Below are positions 55,171 to 63,217 of a DNA stretch of 64,000 bases, in pieces. Position numbers and translations under genes: made by a program. Numbering within the stretch: the first letter of the stretch is position 1; each line of letters opens with the position of its first letter. The notes below the pieces were generated by a model that ran no database searches, had not been told where the DNA came from, and saw nothing but the letters and a program-made list of their open reading frames with translations. This stretch comes from JAXLYE01 sp046351595 (GTDB lineage: Bacteria; Myxococcota_A; Polyangia; Palsa-1104; JAEUJZ01): positions 682,001 through 746,000 of the forward strand of contig JAXLYE010000005.1 in assembly GCA_046351595.1 (NCBI GenBank), written 5' to 3'.

Positions 55171-55607
55171 GCACCGCCAGACCTAGTCCCGTCAAGAGCC
55201 GCGATCAGATTCCCATCATCGAGCTGTGGGACCACCTGCTCGTGCCGCTGCAAGGTGACGTCAGCGACAGCCAGATGCAGGCGATGATCGACAACGTCCT
55301 GCACCGCATCGCCAAGCACGGCGCGGACGGGCTCATCATCGACACCTCGGGAATCTGGATGGTCGACAGCCACCTGTGCGCGGGGCTGGGCAAGCTCGCC
55401 ACCGCGGCCAGCATCATGGGCGTGCCGAGCGTCCTGTGCGGCCTCAGCGCCGAGGTCGTGATGACGCTGGAGACCATGGGCTTCGAGCTGATCGAGACCC
55501 AGACCGCGACCACGCTGGAGCGCGCGATGGAGAAGCTCGGAGTCTTTGTCGACCGACGACCGACAACGAACCAAGGGAACCCAGGAGCACAAGGAGCACC
55601 CCGATGA
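55167..55607 (+). CDS. rsbS: RsbS-like stressosome STAS protein
   Basis: The 146-residue single STAS protein matches RsbS: PIIELWDHLLVPLQGDVSDSQM at the N-terminus (read in parts), then GLIIDTSGIWMVDSHL. S68 is at the place of Bacillus Ser59, the residue RsbT phosphorylates. It should form the stressosome core with RsbR-type proteins. The C-terminal 20 residues extend beyond the family and are Gly/Pro-rich. It overlaps the genes on both sides by ATGA, so translation is coupled: rsbT-rsbS-rsbR. Confidence 0.92.
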   Translation: MSTARPSPVKSRDQIPIIELWDHLLVPLQGDVSDSQMQAMIDNVLHRIAKHGADGLIIDTSGIWMVDSHLCAGLGKLATAASIMGVPSVLCGLSAEVVMTLETMGFELIETQTATTLERAMEKLGVFVDRRPTTNQGNPGAQGAPR

Positions 55608-56542
55608 GCCACGACACGCCCCCAAGCCCCGCGCCCGAGCGCAAGCCGCCCGCCTCCAGCGTGCCCGAGAGCGACCCGTCGCGCATGGCGGCCCTTCTGG
55701 AGATGCTCTTTGACCGCAATCCGGACGGCGTGATCCACGCCGATGCGCAGGGCAACCTGATGTTCAACGCGGCGGCGCAGGCCCTGCTCAGCCTCGACCA
55801 GGCGCCGGCTGAGGCCCCGATCGAGCAGTGGTCGCAGAAGTACGGCGTCTTCATGCCCGACGGCAAGACGCTGCACCCGCCGGAGGCGCTGCCGCTGGCG
55901 CGCGCGCTGCACGGCGAGGTGATCAGGGACTACGAGCTGATCGTCAAGAACAAGGACGCGCCGCAGGGCCGCTGGATCAGCTCGAGCGCCGCGCCGATCC
56001 CGGGCGGGCGCGCGATCTGCGTCTTCCGCGACGTCACCGAGCGCAAGAAGCTCGAGGAGGACCTGGCGCAGCGCAACACCGAGCTGGCGGCGCAGACGCG
56101 CGAGAACGTGGATCTCATCGACCGGCTGCGCCTGGCCGTGGACGAGCTTAGCACGCCGGTGCTCGAGCTGTGGGAAGACATCCTGGCGCTGCCGGTCGTC
56201 GGTGTCGTCGACACGGTGCGCAGCGCGCGCATGATGGAGAAGATCCTGGCCGAGGTCGTGTCGCGGCGCTGCCGCTCGGTCATCATCGATGTCACCGGCG
56301 TCGACGTCATCGACACCGGCACCGCCGACCGCTTCATCCGCATCGCGCGCTCGATCGAGCTGCTCGGTGCCGAGTGCGTGATCAGCGGCGTGCAGCCGGC
56401 GGTGGCGCAGACCCTGACCGACCTCGGCGTGAGCTTCCGCGGGCTGGTCACGCAGCGCAACCTCAAGCGCGCGCTCGACTACTGCATCAGCCGCCAGCCT
56501 CAGGTCACGCGCCGCGGAGCCGCCGGTGGATCCGCGGCCTGA
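55604..56542 (+). CDS. rsbR: RsbR-like PAS/STAS stressosome sensor
   Basis: The 312-residue protein has a PAS domain (about 28-150, NPDGVIHADAQGNLMFN and VFRDVTERKKL), a coiled coil and a STAS domain (about 185-300). It carries both phosphorylatable residues of the RsbR type: T204 (GVVDT) and T238 (VIDT), 34 apart as in Bacillus RsbR (Thr171/Thr205). It should be the phospho-regulated subunit that senses the signal and releases RsbT. The PAS replaces the globin-like N-domain of Bacillus RsbR, pointing to a different signal (redox, light or ligand). The start and stop overlap neighbouring genes. Confidence 0.93.
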   Translation: MSHDTPPSPAPERKPPASSVPESDPSRMAALLEMLFDRNPDGVIHADAQGNLMFNAAAQALLSLDQAPAEAPIEQWSQKYGVFMPDGKTLHPPEALPLARALHGEVIRDYELIVKNKDAPQGRWISSSAAPIPGGRAICVFRDVTERKKLEEDLAQRNTELAAQTRENVDLIDRLRLAVDELSTPVLELWEDILALPVVGVVDTVRSARMMEKILAEVVSRRCRSVIIDVTGVDVIDTGTADRFIRIARSIELLGAECVISGVQPAVAQTLTDLGVSFRGLVTQRNLKRALDYCISRQPQVTRRGAAGGSAA

Positions 56543-56933
56543 GCTCCAGCCCGTGCGCATGAGCTGCACGCGGCTGGAGGATCGCGCCGCGATCGGCGTG
56601 GCCGCGTTCCAGTTCGCGCGCCGCATGGGCTTTGGCCTGCGCGCCTGTCGCGAGATCGAGACCTGCGTGCAGGAGCTGGTCTCGAACATCGTGCGCCACG
56701 CCGGGCGCGGCTCCCTCGAGCTGCGGTCGAGCACGGGCGCGGCGCGGCCGCACCTCGAGGTCCTGGCCGTCGACGACGGGCCCGGCATCCCGGCCGAGGC
56801 GGTGGCGGCGAGCGAGGCGTCGCAGCACGGGCTCGGGGCGCTGCGGCGGCTGATGCACGAGCTGGAGATCAGCGATGCCTCTCCGCGCGGCGCCCGCGTC
56901 CGCGCCTGCCGCTACTTGGACCGCTCCTCATGA
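56526..56933 (+). CDS. Second RsbT/RsbW-like HATPase anti-sigma-type kinase
   Basis: The 135-residue GHKL ATPase has CVQELVSNIVRHAGRG (N-box), VDDGPGIP (G1) and QHGLGALRRLMHE (G2), the compact form of RsbT or RsbW. It overlaps the rsbR gene by 17 bases. GTG 56526 has GGAG six bases upstream and is chosen over ATG 56559. Two RsbT/W-type kinases in one stressosome operon (with the gene at 54535) is unusual and suggests that one has a separate output partner. It could instead be an anti-sigma factor, but no sigma gene is nearby. Confidence 0.85.
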   Translation: MDPRPELQPVRMSCTRLEDRAAIGVAAFQFARRMGFGLRACREIETCVQELVSNIVRHAGRGSLELRSSTGAARPHLEVLAVDDGPGIPAEAVAASEASQHGLGALRRLMHELEISDASPRGARVRACRYLDRSS

Positions 56934-57514
56934 ACCCGCGGCACGCCTATCAGGTCGTGCCGCGTGAGGGCGAGCGGCGCTCCGGCGACGCGGTGTTCGT
57001 GCGGGTCACCGAGGCGTGCTCGCTGTTCGCGCTGATCGACGCGCTGGGACACGGCGACACGGCCGCGCGCGTAGCCCAGCGCGCGCTCGACTGCCTCGAG
57101 CGGCTGCCTGTCGGGATCGAGGTGACGGGCGCGATGGAGGCGCTGCACGCCGAGCTGCACGGCACGCGCGGCGCCGCCATCACCCTCTGCTCCCTGCGCG
57201 GCATGGAGGCCGAGCTCCTGGGCATCGGCAACGTCACCTGCCGCACGCTCGGCGCGCCCATGCCGTTTGTTCCCAGGCCGGGGATCGTGGGCCGCGGCAG
57301 CCGCGTGCACGGCGCGCTGCGCCTCCCGCTCGCGCGCGGCCAGCGCCTGCTCTTCCACAGCGACGGCGTCTCGCACCGCTTCGACCTGCGCACGATCAGC
57401 GAGCTTGGGCCCGAGGAGGCGTGCGCCTTCATCCTGCGGCACCATCGATACCCCCACGATGACGCCAGCGTGCTGGTCATCGATGCCCACGCCGCGACGG
57501 AGGGAGCGCGATGA
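56930..57514 (+). CDS. rsbX: RsbX-like PP2C/SpoIIE family phosphatase
   Basis: The 194-residue phosphatase has the small SpoIIE/PP2C layout of RsbX: GDAVFV, FALIDALGHGDTAA (metal Asp), GIGNVTCR and LLFHSDGVSHRF with DDASVLVID (metal Asp). RsbX dephosphorylates RsbS and RsbR and resets the stressosome. No sensor domain is attached, unlike RsbU. It overlaps both neighbours by ATGA. The missing RsbU means the usual Bacillus output is absent, so the released kinase must act on something else. Confidence 0.9.
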   Translation: MNPRHAYQVVPREGERRSGDAVFVRVTEACSLFALIDALGHGDTAARVAQRALDCLERLPVGIEVTGAMEALHAELHGTRGAAITLCSLRGMEAELLGIGNVTCRTLGAPMPFVPRPGIVGRGSRVHGALRLPLARGQRLLFHSDGVSHRFDLRTISELGPEEACAFILRHHRYPHDDASVLVIDAHAATEGAR

Positions 57515-57957
57515 GGAGGGTCCGAGCCGTCTCGCTGGGGCGCCACGCGCTGCGGTTCTTGCCCTACGAGCCGCTGCTGATCTACATCCGCTTCGACGGC
57601 GACCTGGAAACCGACGAGGCACGCGCGCTGACCGCGACCATCGCCGGGGAGCTCGCGGGTCGCTGCGGCCGGTTCGTGGTCGACGCCTCGCGGCTCGGGG
57701 CGTGCGGACCGGACAGCCGGCGCGAGCTGCTCGCCCAGGCGCCGGATCCGCGGGCCCGGGGCGGCCAGATCCTGGACTTCCTGCTCGTCGGTGCGAGCCT
57801 ACGGCAGAAGCTGCTGCTGATGCAGCTCATGAGCCTCATCGGTCTGCCGCCCGAGTCGCCGGGGCAGACGCTGTTCTTCGACGCGCTCGATGACGCGCTG
57901 CTCTGGCTCTGCCTGCCGCCCGAGATCCTCGGCGATCCGGACGGCGCCGCCGGCTGA
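57511..57957 (+). CDS. STAS/SpoIIAA-like small protein ending the operon
   Basis: The 148-residue protein looks like a SpoIIAA-like or STAS-related fold: LIYIRFDGDLETDEARAL, GRFVVDASRLGACGPDSRR, then an amphipathic helix and LFFDALDDALLWL. No phosphorylatable Ser in the typical D-S/T context is evident, so it could be a divergent anti-sigma-antagonist or a partner of the second HATPase. The overlap of ATGA with the phosphatase gene makes it part of the stressosome operon. I do not recognise it with confidence. Confidence 0.68.
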   Translation: MRRVRAVSLGRHALRFLPYEPLLIYIRFDGDLETDEARALTATIAGELAGRCGRFVVDASRLGACGPDSRRELLAQAPDPRARGGQILDFLLVGASLRQKLLLMQLMSLIGLPPESPGQTLFFDALDDALLWLCLPPEILGDPDGAAG

Positions 57958-58156
57958 GCGGAGCGCTGCGATCGCCGCGCACCCGACGATCGGGCCGCCG
58001 CCTGCCGACTGGTCGCAAGGGTTTCGCGGGCTTGCGGGCGCGCGCGGATTTTTCTGCGGCGCGCTGCACCCGCTCTCGAAGATCATGCGTTGAGGGCCGC
58101 AGCGGGGGTCGCATCGGCGCCCGCCGCCCGGTCCCAACCAGAACCCAGGAGTCTCC

Positions 58157-58480
58157 ATGATCCGCCGTCGCTTTGGTCTTGCCCTGTCTTCCTGCGCCCT
58201 GCTCGTCGGCCTGCTCGCCGGCCTGAGCGCCCCGACGCTCACCGGCGGCGCTGCGGGCGTGCCGTCGGCCCACGCCAAGGCCCCCGCCGTCGCCTCGCAG
58301 GCGGACGCGCCCGCCGATGCCTCACAGTCGCCCGCGCAGTCGCCCTCGCGGCGTGCGCCCCCGACCCCGTGCAAGACGACCAAGGACTGCTCCAAGGATC
58401 ACGTGTGCACCAAGATCGGCGACGAGAAGGTGTGCACGCCGACGGCGATCAAGCCCTCGGTCGCGCCGGTGGTGACCTGA
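58157..58480 (+). CDS. Small secreted protein with Cys pair motifs
   Basis: The 107-residue product has a Sec signal (cleavage near AHA-KAP), an Ala/Pro/Ser-rich spacer and a C-terminal domain with four Cys (PCKTTKDCSKDHVCT, then VCTP). It resembles the single Cys modules that occur in the larger lipoproteins of this window. AGGAG lies before ATG 58157. The function is unknown; a secreted disulphide peptide is possible. The 199-bp gap before it holds no gene. Confidence 0.65.
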   Translation: MIRRRFGLALSSCALLVGLLAGLSAPTLTGGAAGVPSAHAKAPAVASQADAPADASQSPAQSPSRRAPPTPCKTTKDCSKDHVCTKIGDEKVCTPTAIKPSVAPVVT

Positions 58481-58508
58481 TAGACGGCGGCTCCGAGGGA
58501 GTTGTCCC

Positions 58509-59573
58509 GTGACGACGATGCCCGTTCCCCGGCTCCGCGGCGGCGCGCGCGCGGCCTGGCTGCACGATCCCGCGTTCGATCTGAGCTTCATCTTCGGCAT
58601 CCTGCTGCTGGCCGGCGCCATGTCCGGAGCGACGGTCCTGCGGCCCACGCTGCTGTTGCCGATGCTGGTCGCGCACGCGTGGCTGTTCGGCTACGACCAC
58701 CTGGTCGCGACGTACACCAAGCTGGCCGGTCGGCCCGAGGATCGCGCGCGCAACCGCCGCCTCATCTTCCAGCTGCCGCCGCTGATCCTCGTCGGGCTGT
58801 ACGCGCTCGGACGGACCGCGGGGGTGACCGGCCTGTATGCGCTCTACTTCGGCTGGCAGCTGTTCCACACCGTCCGTCAGAGCTGGGGCATCGCGCAGCA
58901 GTACCGCCACCGCGCCGGCGGCCTCGCCTGGGATCCGGTGCGCCTGTCCGAGGCCACGCTGTGGTCGGTGCCGCTGTGGGGCCTCCTCCACCGCTGCGCC
59001 GAGCGCCCGGAGGAGTTTTTATACCAGCCGATCTGGCTGCCGCCGCTGCCGATGGCGCTGGCGCATGCCGCGGGGGTCGCGAGCGGCGCGCTGTGGCTCG
59101 GCTGGATCGTCACGCGCGTCCGCGCCTTCCGTCGCGGCGAGCTGGCGCTCGGGCACACGCTGTACATGCTGTCGCACGCGCTGGTCTACCTCTTCGGCTA
59201 CCTGCTGATCGAGGACATCGGCTCGGGCTGGCTGCTGGTCAACGTCTGGCACAACGTGCAGTACATGGCCTTCGTGTGGCTGCACAACCGCCGCCGCTTC
59301 GCCTCGGGTCCGGTCGCGGATGCGCGCGCCCTGTCCTGGCTGTCGCAGGCCGGCTACGGCCGCGCGGCGCTGTACTACCTGGCCTGCCTCGCCGTCGCCG
59401 CGCCGGCCTACTACCTGGTCCAGCGCGGGGCCGCGGGGCTCGATCGGCTGCTGCAGACCGCCGCGCTGCCGGCGCTGCTCGTGCTCACCCTGACGCTCAC
59501 CGTGCACCACTACATCGTCGACGGGATCATCTGGAAGCGGCGGAACAACCCGCCGCCGCCGGCTGCGTCCTAG
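58509..59573 (+). CDS. Multi-pass His-rich membrane protein
   Basis: The family is not recognised. The 354-residue product has about eight membrane segments and conserved-looking His motifs at the membrane interface: HAWLFGYDHLV, FHTVRQSWGI, WHNVQYMAFVWLHNRR and HHYIVDGIIWKRR. Several His with nearby aromatic residues suggest a di-iron or haem site, as in membrane desaturase or Brp/Blh-like carotenoid enzymes, but no exact signature is met. GTG 58509 has GGGAG seven bases upstream and is chosen over ATG 58518. It follows the small secreted gene by 28 bases. Confidence 0.7.
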   Translation: MTTMPVPRLRGGARAAWLHDPAFDLSFIFGILLLAGAMSGATVLRPTLLLPMLVAHAWLFGYDHLVATYTKLAGRPEDRARNRRLIFQLPPLILVGLYALGRTAGVTGLYALYFGWQLFHTVRQSWGIAQQYRHRAGGLAWDPVRLSEATLWSVPLWGLLHRCAERPEEFLYQPIWLPPLPMALAHAAGVASGALWLGWIVTRVRAFRRGELALGHTLYMLSHALVYLFGYLLIEDIGSGWLLVNVWHNVQYMAFVWLHNRRRFASGPVADARALSWLSQAGYGRAALYYLACLAVAAPAYYLVQRGAAGLDRLLQTAALPALLVLTLTLTVHHYIVDGIIWKRRNNPPPPAAS

Positions 59574-59586
59574 CGCAGCGGCCTGC

Positions 59587-61134
59587 TCAATCGGTGGTGA
59601 GCTGGAAGGGGTAGTGCACCTCGAGCTCGCCGCCGTGATCGACGGGCGGGAATCGCCAGCGCCGGATCGCCTCGGCGATGCAGGCGCCGACCTCGCGCCC
59701 GGGCAGCGTCGTGTCGGCGAGCTCCGAGCGGATCACCGCGCCGCTCGGGTCCAGGCTGAAGCGGATGCCGACACGGCCGGCGAGCGTGGGGTCGCTGATC
59801 AGCGCGCGCTCGTAGCAGAAGCGGACCTCGTTCTCGTGGAGGCGGACGGTGCGGCGGATCAGCTCCCGGCTGGCTTCGCCCCGACGGCGGACGCTGCAGC
59901 CGCAGCTCAAGGTGATGTCGTGGAGCTCGCGGAGGTGCCCGCGCGCACGGCGGCTCACGGTGCCCGCTCCGCGCTGGCCGGTGCCGTGATCGGAGCCGTT
60001 GCACGGCAGCTCCCCGCACGTCGCGATCTCGCCCGCGATCCCGCTGCTGCTGCCGGGCGGGCTCGGGGCCAGCCTGCCTTCGCCGCGGTCGTCGGTGCGG
60101 CCCGTGCGCTCGATGCCGGTGCTCGCCACCGACGGGTCCCCGCTGCCGCCGCCGACGAGCCGCCCGGCGCCCTCGTGCGCGTCGGCGGGCGCTCCCGGCT
60201 GCAGCCCGTCGAGCGCCGCGGTCGCCTCTGCGCCGAGCACCGGCCCCGCGGTCAGCGACGCGAGCAGCGCGCGCGGCGTCACCGGCTGGGCGGCGGACCC
60301 GCTGCCGTCCCCGAGCGCCTGCGTCTCGGCGCCGGGCTGGCGCCCGGGCCGGGCGGATCCTCTCGCGATCGCGGTCGCGGTCGCGGTGCGGTCGCCGTGC
60401 GGCGCGAGCTCTCGCAGCAGCGCGCGATGCCCGGCCGCTCCCTCACCGAGCCGCGGCGCCGCGGCCTCCGGTCGCCCCGGCGGCAAGAGCGCCAGGCGGA
60501 CGGTCCGCAGCGGCGTCACCGCGTGCAGGCGCAGCAGCGGCACCGGCGATGGCGGCATCGCCGCGATCAGCGCCGCCCCCATCGACGCCAGCAGCGACAG
60601 CGCCGCCACCGGCCCGAGCAGCGGCCCGAGGACCGAGCCGTCGGCGAGCGGCGCCGGCGGCAGGCGCTGGGTCGGCGCCGCCGCTGCGATCACGATGCGC
60701 AGCAGCCCGAGCGTGACCTCGAGCTCGGCCGCCGCGGCCAGCTCGAGCACCGAGACACCCGGCTCGCCTTCGGCCGGGATCAGCAGGCCGCGCTCCCGCA
60801 GCACCCGGAGCGGGACCACGCCGCCGCGCTCCCGGTAGCTGCCGGCGAGCCCGTCGGGCAGCGCGATCTCGAAGCGCCCGCGGCGCCAGCGCACCAGCGC
60901 GTGCCGCGCCGCCGGCAGGAGCTCGTCCGCGCACGGAAGATCCACGCCCGCGCCGCTGCCCAGCACGAAGCCGCGGCGATCGCGCCGCCCGTCGAGGTAG
61001 CGCGCCGCGAGCACCGCGCCGTCGAAGATCACGGTCACCAGCAGCGCCCGCGCCTGCGCCCGCTCGTCCGCACGGGGCCGCTCGGTTTCATCGGTTTCTT
61101 CGGGGGTCTGCCTGCATGTCCTGCGGATCGCCAT
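59587..61134 (-). CDS. FHA-like / AgmX-PglI C-terminal domain protein
   Basis: The 515-residue protein has an N-terminal FHA-like beta domain (about 30-130, with VTVIFDGAVLAARYL and FVLGSGAGVDL), a membrane segment (about 170-190), and a long low-complexity linker (about 200-390). The C-terminal AgmX/PglI-type domain (about 425-512) has IRRTVRLHENEVRFCYERAL and GRVGIRFSLDPSGAV. It ends VHYPFQL like the protein at 39056. A cytoplasmic FHA with a periplasmic TonB-like tail would link protein phosphorylation to the envelope. ATG 61134 has no ribosome site; the in-frame TTG at 61140 is less likely. It converges on the His-rich membrane protein gene. Confidence 0.8.
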   Translation of the reverse strand: MAIRRTCRQTPEETDETERPRADERAQARALLVTVIFDGAVLAARYLDGRRDRRGFVLGSGAGVDLPCADELLPAARHALVRWRRGRFEIALPDGLAGSYRERGGVVPLRVLRERGLLIPAEGEPGVSVLELAAAAELEVTLGLLRIVIAAAAPTQRLPPAPLADGSVLGPLLGPVAALSLLASMGAALIAAMPPSPVPLLRLHAVTPLRTVRLALLPPGRPEAAAPRLGEGAAGHRALLRELAPHGDRTATATAIARGSARPGRQPGAETQALGDGSGSAAQPVTPRALLASLTAGPVLGAEATAALDGLQPGAPADAHEGAGRLVGGGSGDPSVASTGIERTGRTDDRGEGRLAPSPPGSSSGIAGEIATCGELPCNGSDHGTGQRGAGTVSRRARGHLRELHDITLSCGCSVRRRGEASRELIRRTVRLHENEVRFCYERALISDPTLAGRVGIRFSLDPSGAVIRSELADTTLPGREVGACIAEAIRRWRFPPVDHGGELEVHYPFQLTTD

Positions 61135-61250
61135 GCTCAAGGGACAGCCCGCTCGGCCGCGGGTTCCCGGCGCGCTCCGTGCCGCGCGCGCCCGGCCGGA
61201 ACCGTGCCCGCGGCCGCTCCCGACGGAGCGGCCGCTCGCAGCCGCCCTGA

Positions 61251-61279
61251 TTGCGCCCCGCCGGCGATCTCCTTATCGT
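61251..61279 (+). promoter_or_regulatory. TTGCGC-N17-TATCGT promoter near GTG 61287
   Basis: TTGCGC (61251-61256), a 17-base spacer and TATCGT (61274-61279), then seven bases to GTG 61287. The -35 has only the TTG of the consensus, but the spacing is ideal. It supports GTG 61287 as the start and a leaderless transcript. Confidence 0.4.
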
Positions 61280-61286
61280 GAGATCC

Positions 61287-62204
61287 GTGTCACCCGCGGA
61301 TGACTCGGCTGCCCTGGAGCGTGAGTTTGAGGAGGCTGCCCGGCGGCGGCGGCGCACGACGCGAGCGGTCTCGCTCGGGGTGCTGGGGCTGGCGCTCCTG
61401 CCGTTTGCCTGGTACGCGCTGCAGCTCGTCCTGCGCAGCCGCGAAGAGGCCGCCGCACGCGCCGCGGCGCAGCTTACCACCGAGGAGCGCACCGAGGCGG
61501 AGCAGCTGCTCGCGCAGGCCGAGCGCGCGCTCAAGGAGGCGGACGCCGAGTTTGGCGCCCGCATGACCCCGGAGGCGCTGGCCCAGATCAAGCTCGACGA
61601 GGACGGGTCGGAGTGTCCGTACCGCCTGGTCCCGCCGACGCTCGAGGCCGCGCACAGCTACGTCCTGTACGGCAGCATCGACATGAACTACTTCGGCTCG
61701 CTGAGCTATACGCTGCGCGAGCCCGGTGAGCCCATCGGCGAGAGCTCCACCGTCGCGGTGCGCCGCTACCTGCTGCAGCGGATCGGCGAGGCGCTGCGCA
61801 GCGGTCGCGCCGAGAAGCCGCAGCTGCGCGAGCTGCGCGAGCTGGCCTCGGTGCGCGGCACCTCGATCGTCGTCCTCGTCGAGAACCGAGTCCCGGCCGC
61901 GGCCTCGAGCTCGGCCGGCCTGGGCGTCTCGTACACCGCGGGGCGCCTGACCGGGCGCGCCTATCTCTACTCGTTCGCGCAGAAGCGCATCGCCTGCGCC
62001 GGCCTGATCGAAGCGGTGAACTCGCCCAAGCTCGACATCCGCTTCTCGTACACAAAGGGCAACGTCTTCGACAAGTCGAGCAAGCAGCAGCAGTCCGCCG
62101 AGGCGGCGCTGGAGCGCGACATGGAGGTGCAGATCCGCCGCGCGCTCGCCGCGGGCCTGCACGCCGTGGCCGCCCCCGCCGCCGCTGCAGACAGCGCAGA
62201 GTGA
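61287..62204 (+). CDS. Membrane-anchored hypothetical protein
   Basis: The family is not recognised. The 305-residue product has a short charged N-terminus (REFEEAARRRRRTTRA), one membrane segment (LGVLGLALLPFAWYALQLVL, about 31-50), a coiled coil (about 55-90) and a beta-rich periplasmic-side domain (ECPYRLVPPTLEAAHSYVL, VSYTAGRLTGRAYLYSFAQ). The last 40 residues are Gln/Ala-rich. Two nearby GTGs (61278, 61287) both lack a ribosome site; 61287 is chosen because a TTG-N17-TATCGT promoter ends seven bases before it. It is divergent from the FHA-like gene. Confidence 0.62.
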   Translation: MSPADDSAALEREFEEAARRRRRTTRAVSLGVLGLALLPFAWYALQLVLRSREEAAARAAAQLTTEERTEAEQLLAQAERALKEADAEFGARMTPEALAQIKLDEDGSECPYRLVPPTLEAAHSYVLYGSIDMNYFGSLSYTLREPGEPIGESSTVAVRRYLLQRIGEALRSGRAEKPQLRELRELASVRGTSIVVLVENRVPAAASSSAGLGVSYTAGRLTGRAYLYSFAQKRIACAGLIEAVNSPKLDIRFSYTKGNVFDKSSKQQQSAEAALERDMEVQIRRALAAGLHAVAAPAAAADSAE

Positions 62205-62271
62205 GCGGCCGCGCCGGCACGCCGGCTCCGCTGTTGTGTCCGGGGCGGCAATCTCGCATGCTGTCGGCGCC

Positions 62272-63186
62272 ATGCCGACCTCCCTTCTCCGTCTGTCCCG
62301 CTGGGCGCGCCCGGTCGCGCTCTGTGCCGCGTTCCTGCCGTCGCTGATGCTGCCGCTCGCGCCGCGCTCGCCGCTCGCCGCGTTCCTGGGCGGCACGGGT
62401 CTGGCCGCGGCCGAGGAGCCCGCGACCGCCGCCGCGCCCGTCGCTGTCGCACCCGCCGCCGCACCCGACACCGCCCCTGACCCGCGCAAGGATCAGGGCA
62501 AGGGACCGTGGGAGCGCGTCAGCACCAGCGACGGCATCCTCGTCGAGCGCCGCAGCGTGCCCGGCTCCAACCTCAAGGAGTTCCGCGGCCGCGGGCTCGT
62601 CGAGGCGCCGCTCGGGCGGGTGCTGGCCATCATCCGCGACGCGCCGCACCGCTGCGAGTGGATGCCGGAGTGCCACTCGGACTACGTCGTCGAGGAGAAC
62701 GAGGCCGAGCGCGTGCAGATCTCGTATCACCGCACCAAGGCTCCCTGGCCCGTCGCCGACCGCGACTCCACGAACCGCGCCGAGCTGCGCGTCGATCTGG
62801 CCAAGCGCCGCGTCTTCCTGCCGTTCGAGGCCATCGCCCACCCCAAGGTGCCGCCGGTCAAGGGCGCGGTGCGCATGCCGTTTCTGCGCGGCCACTGGAT
62901 CCTCCTGCCGGTCAGCGGCGGCACCGACGTCGAGTACCAGGTCCACGCCGATCCCGGTGGCAGCCTGCCCGAGTGGATCGCCAACCTCGCCTCGAAGAAG
63001 CTGCCGCTGCTGACGCTCACCGGGCTGCGCAAGCAGGCCAAGGTGCGCAGCTACCCCGAGTTCGAGGCGCAGATCGCCAACTCCACCGAGGCGAAGCAGC
63101 TGACGGCGTCCGGGGCCCGGCTGGACGCACCGGCGGCGGCTGCTGCCCCGGCCGCCCCCGCCCCGGCCGCCCCCGCGGCCCCGTGA
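62272..63186 (+). CDS. Exported START-domain protein
   Basis: The 304-residue product has a signal peptide (cleavage near LAAAEE), an Ala/Pro-rich spacer, and a START/SRPBCC lipid-binding domain (about 80-275) with ERVSTSDGILVERRSVPGS, CEWMPECHSDYVVEE, DRDSTNRAELRVD and GGSLPEWIANLASKKLPL (read in parts). START proteins bind lipids or sterols in a deep pocket; bacterial exported ones may shuttle envelope lipids. The C-terminal 25 residues are Ala/Pro repeats. ATG 62272 has no clear ribosome site. It converges on the response-regulator gene (31 bases). Confidence 0.82.
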   Translation: MPTSLLRLSRWARPVALCAAFLPSLMLPLAPRSPLAAFLGGTGLAAAEEPATAAAPVAVAPAAAPDTAPDPRKDQGKGPWERVSTSDGILVERRSVPGSNLKEFRGRGLVEAPLGRVLAIIRDAPHRCEWMPECHSDYVVEENEAERVQISYHRTKAPWPVADRDSTNRAELRVDLAKRRVFLPFEAIAHPKVPPVKGAVRMPFLRGHWILLPVSGGTDVEYQVHADPGGSLPEWIANLASKKLPLLTLTGLRKQAKVRSYPEFEAQIANSTEAKQLTASGARLDAPAAAAAPAAPAPAAPAAP

Positions 63187-63217
63187 GCGCCCGGCCAAGC
63201 GGCCAAGCCGCGTCGGA

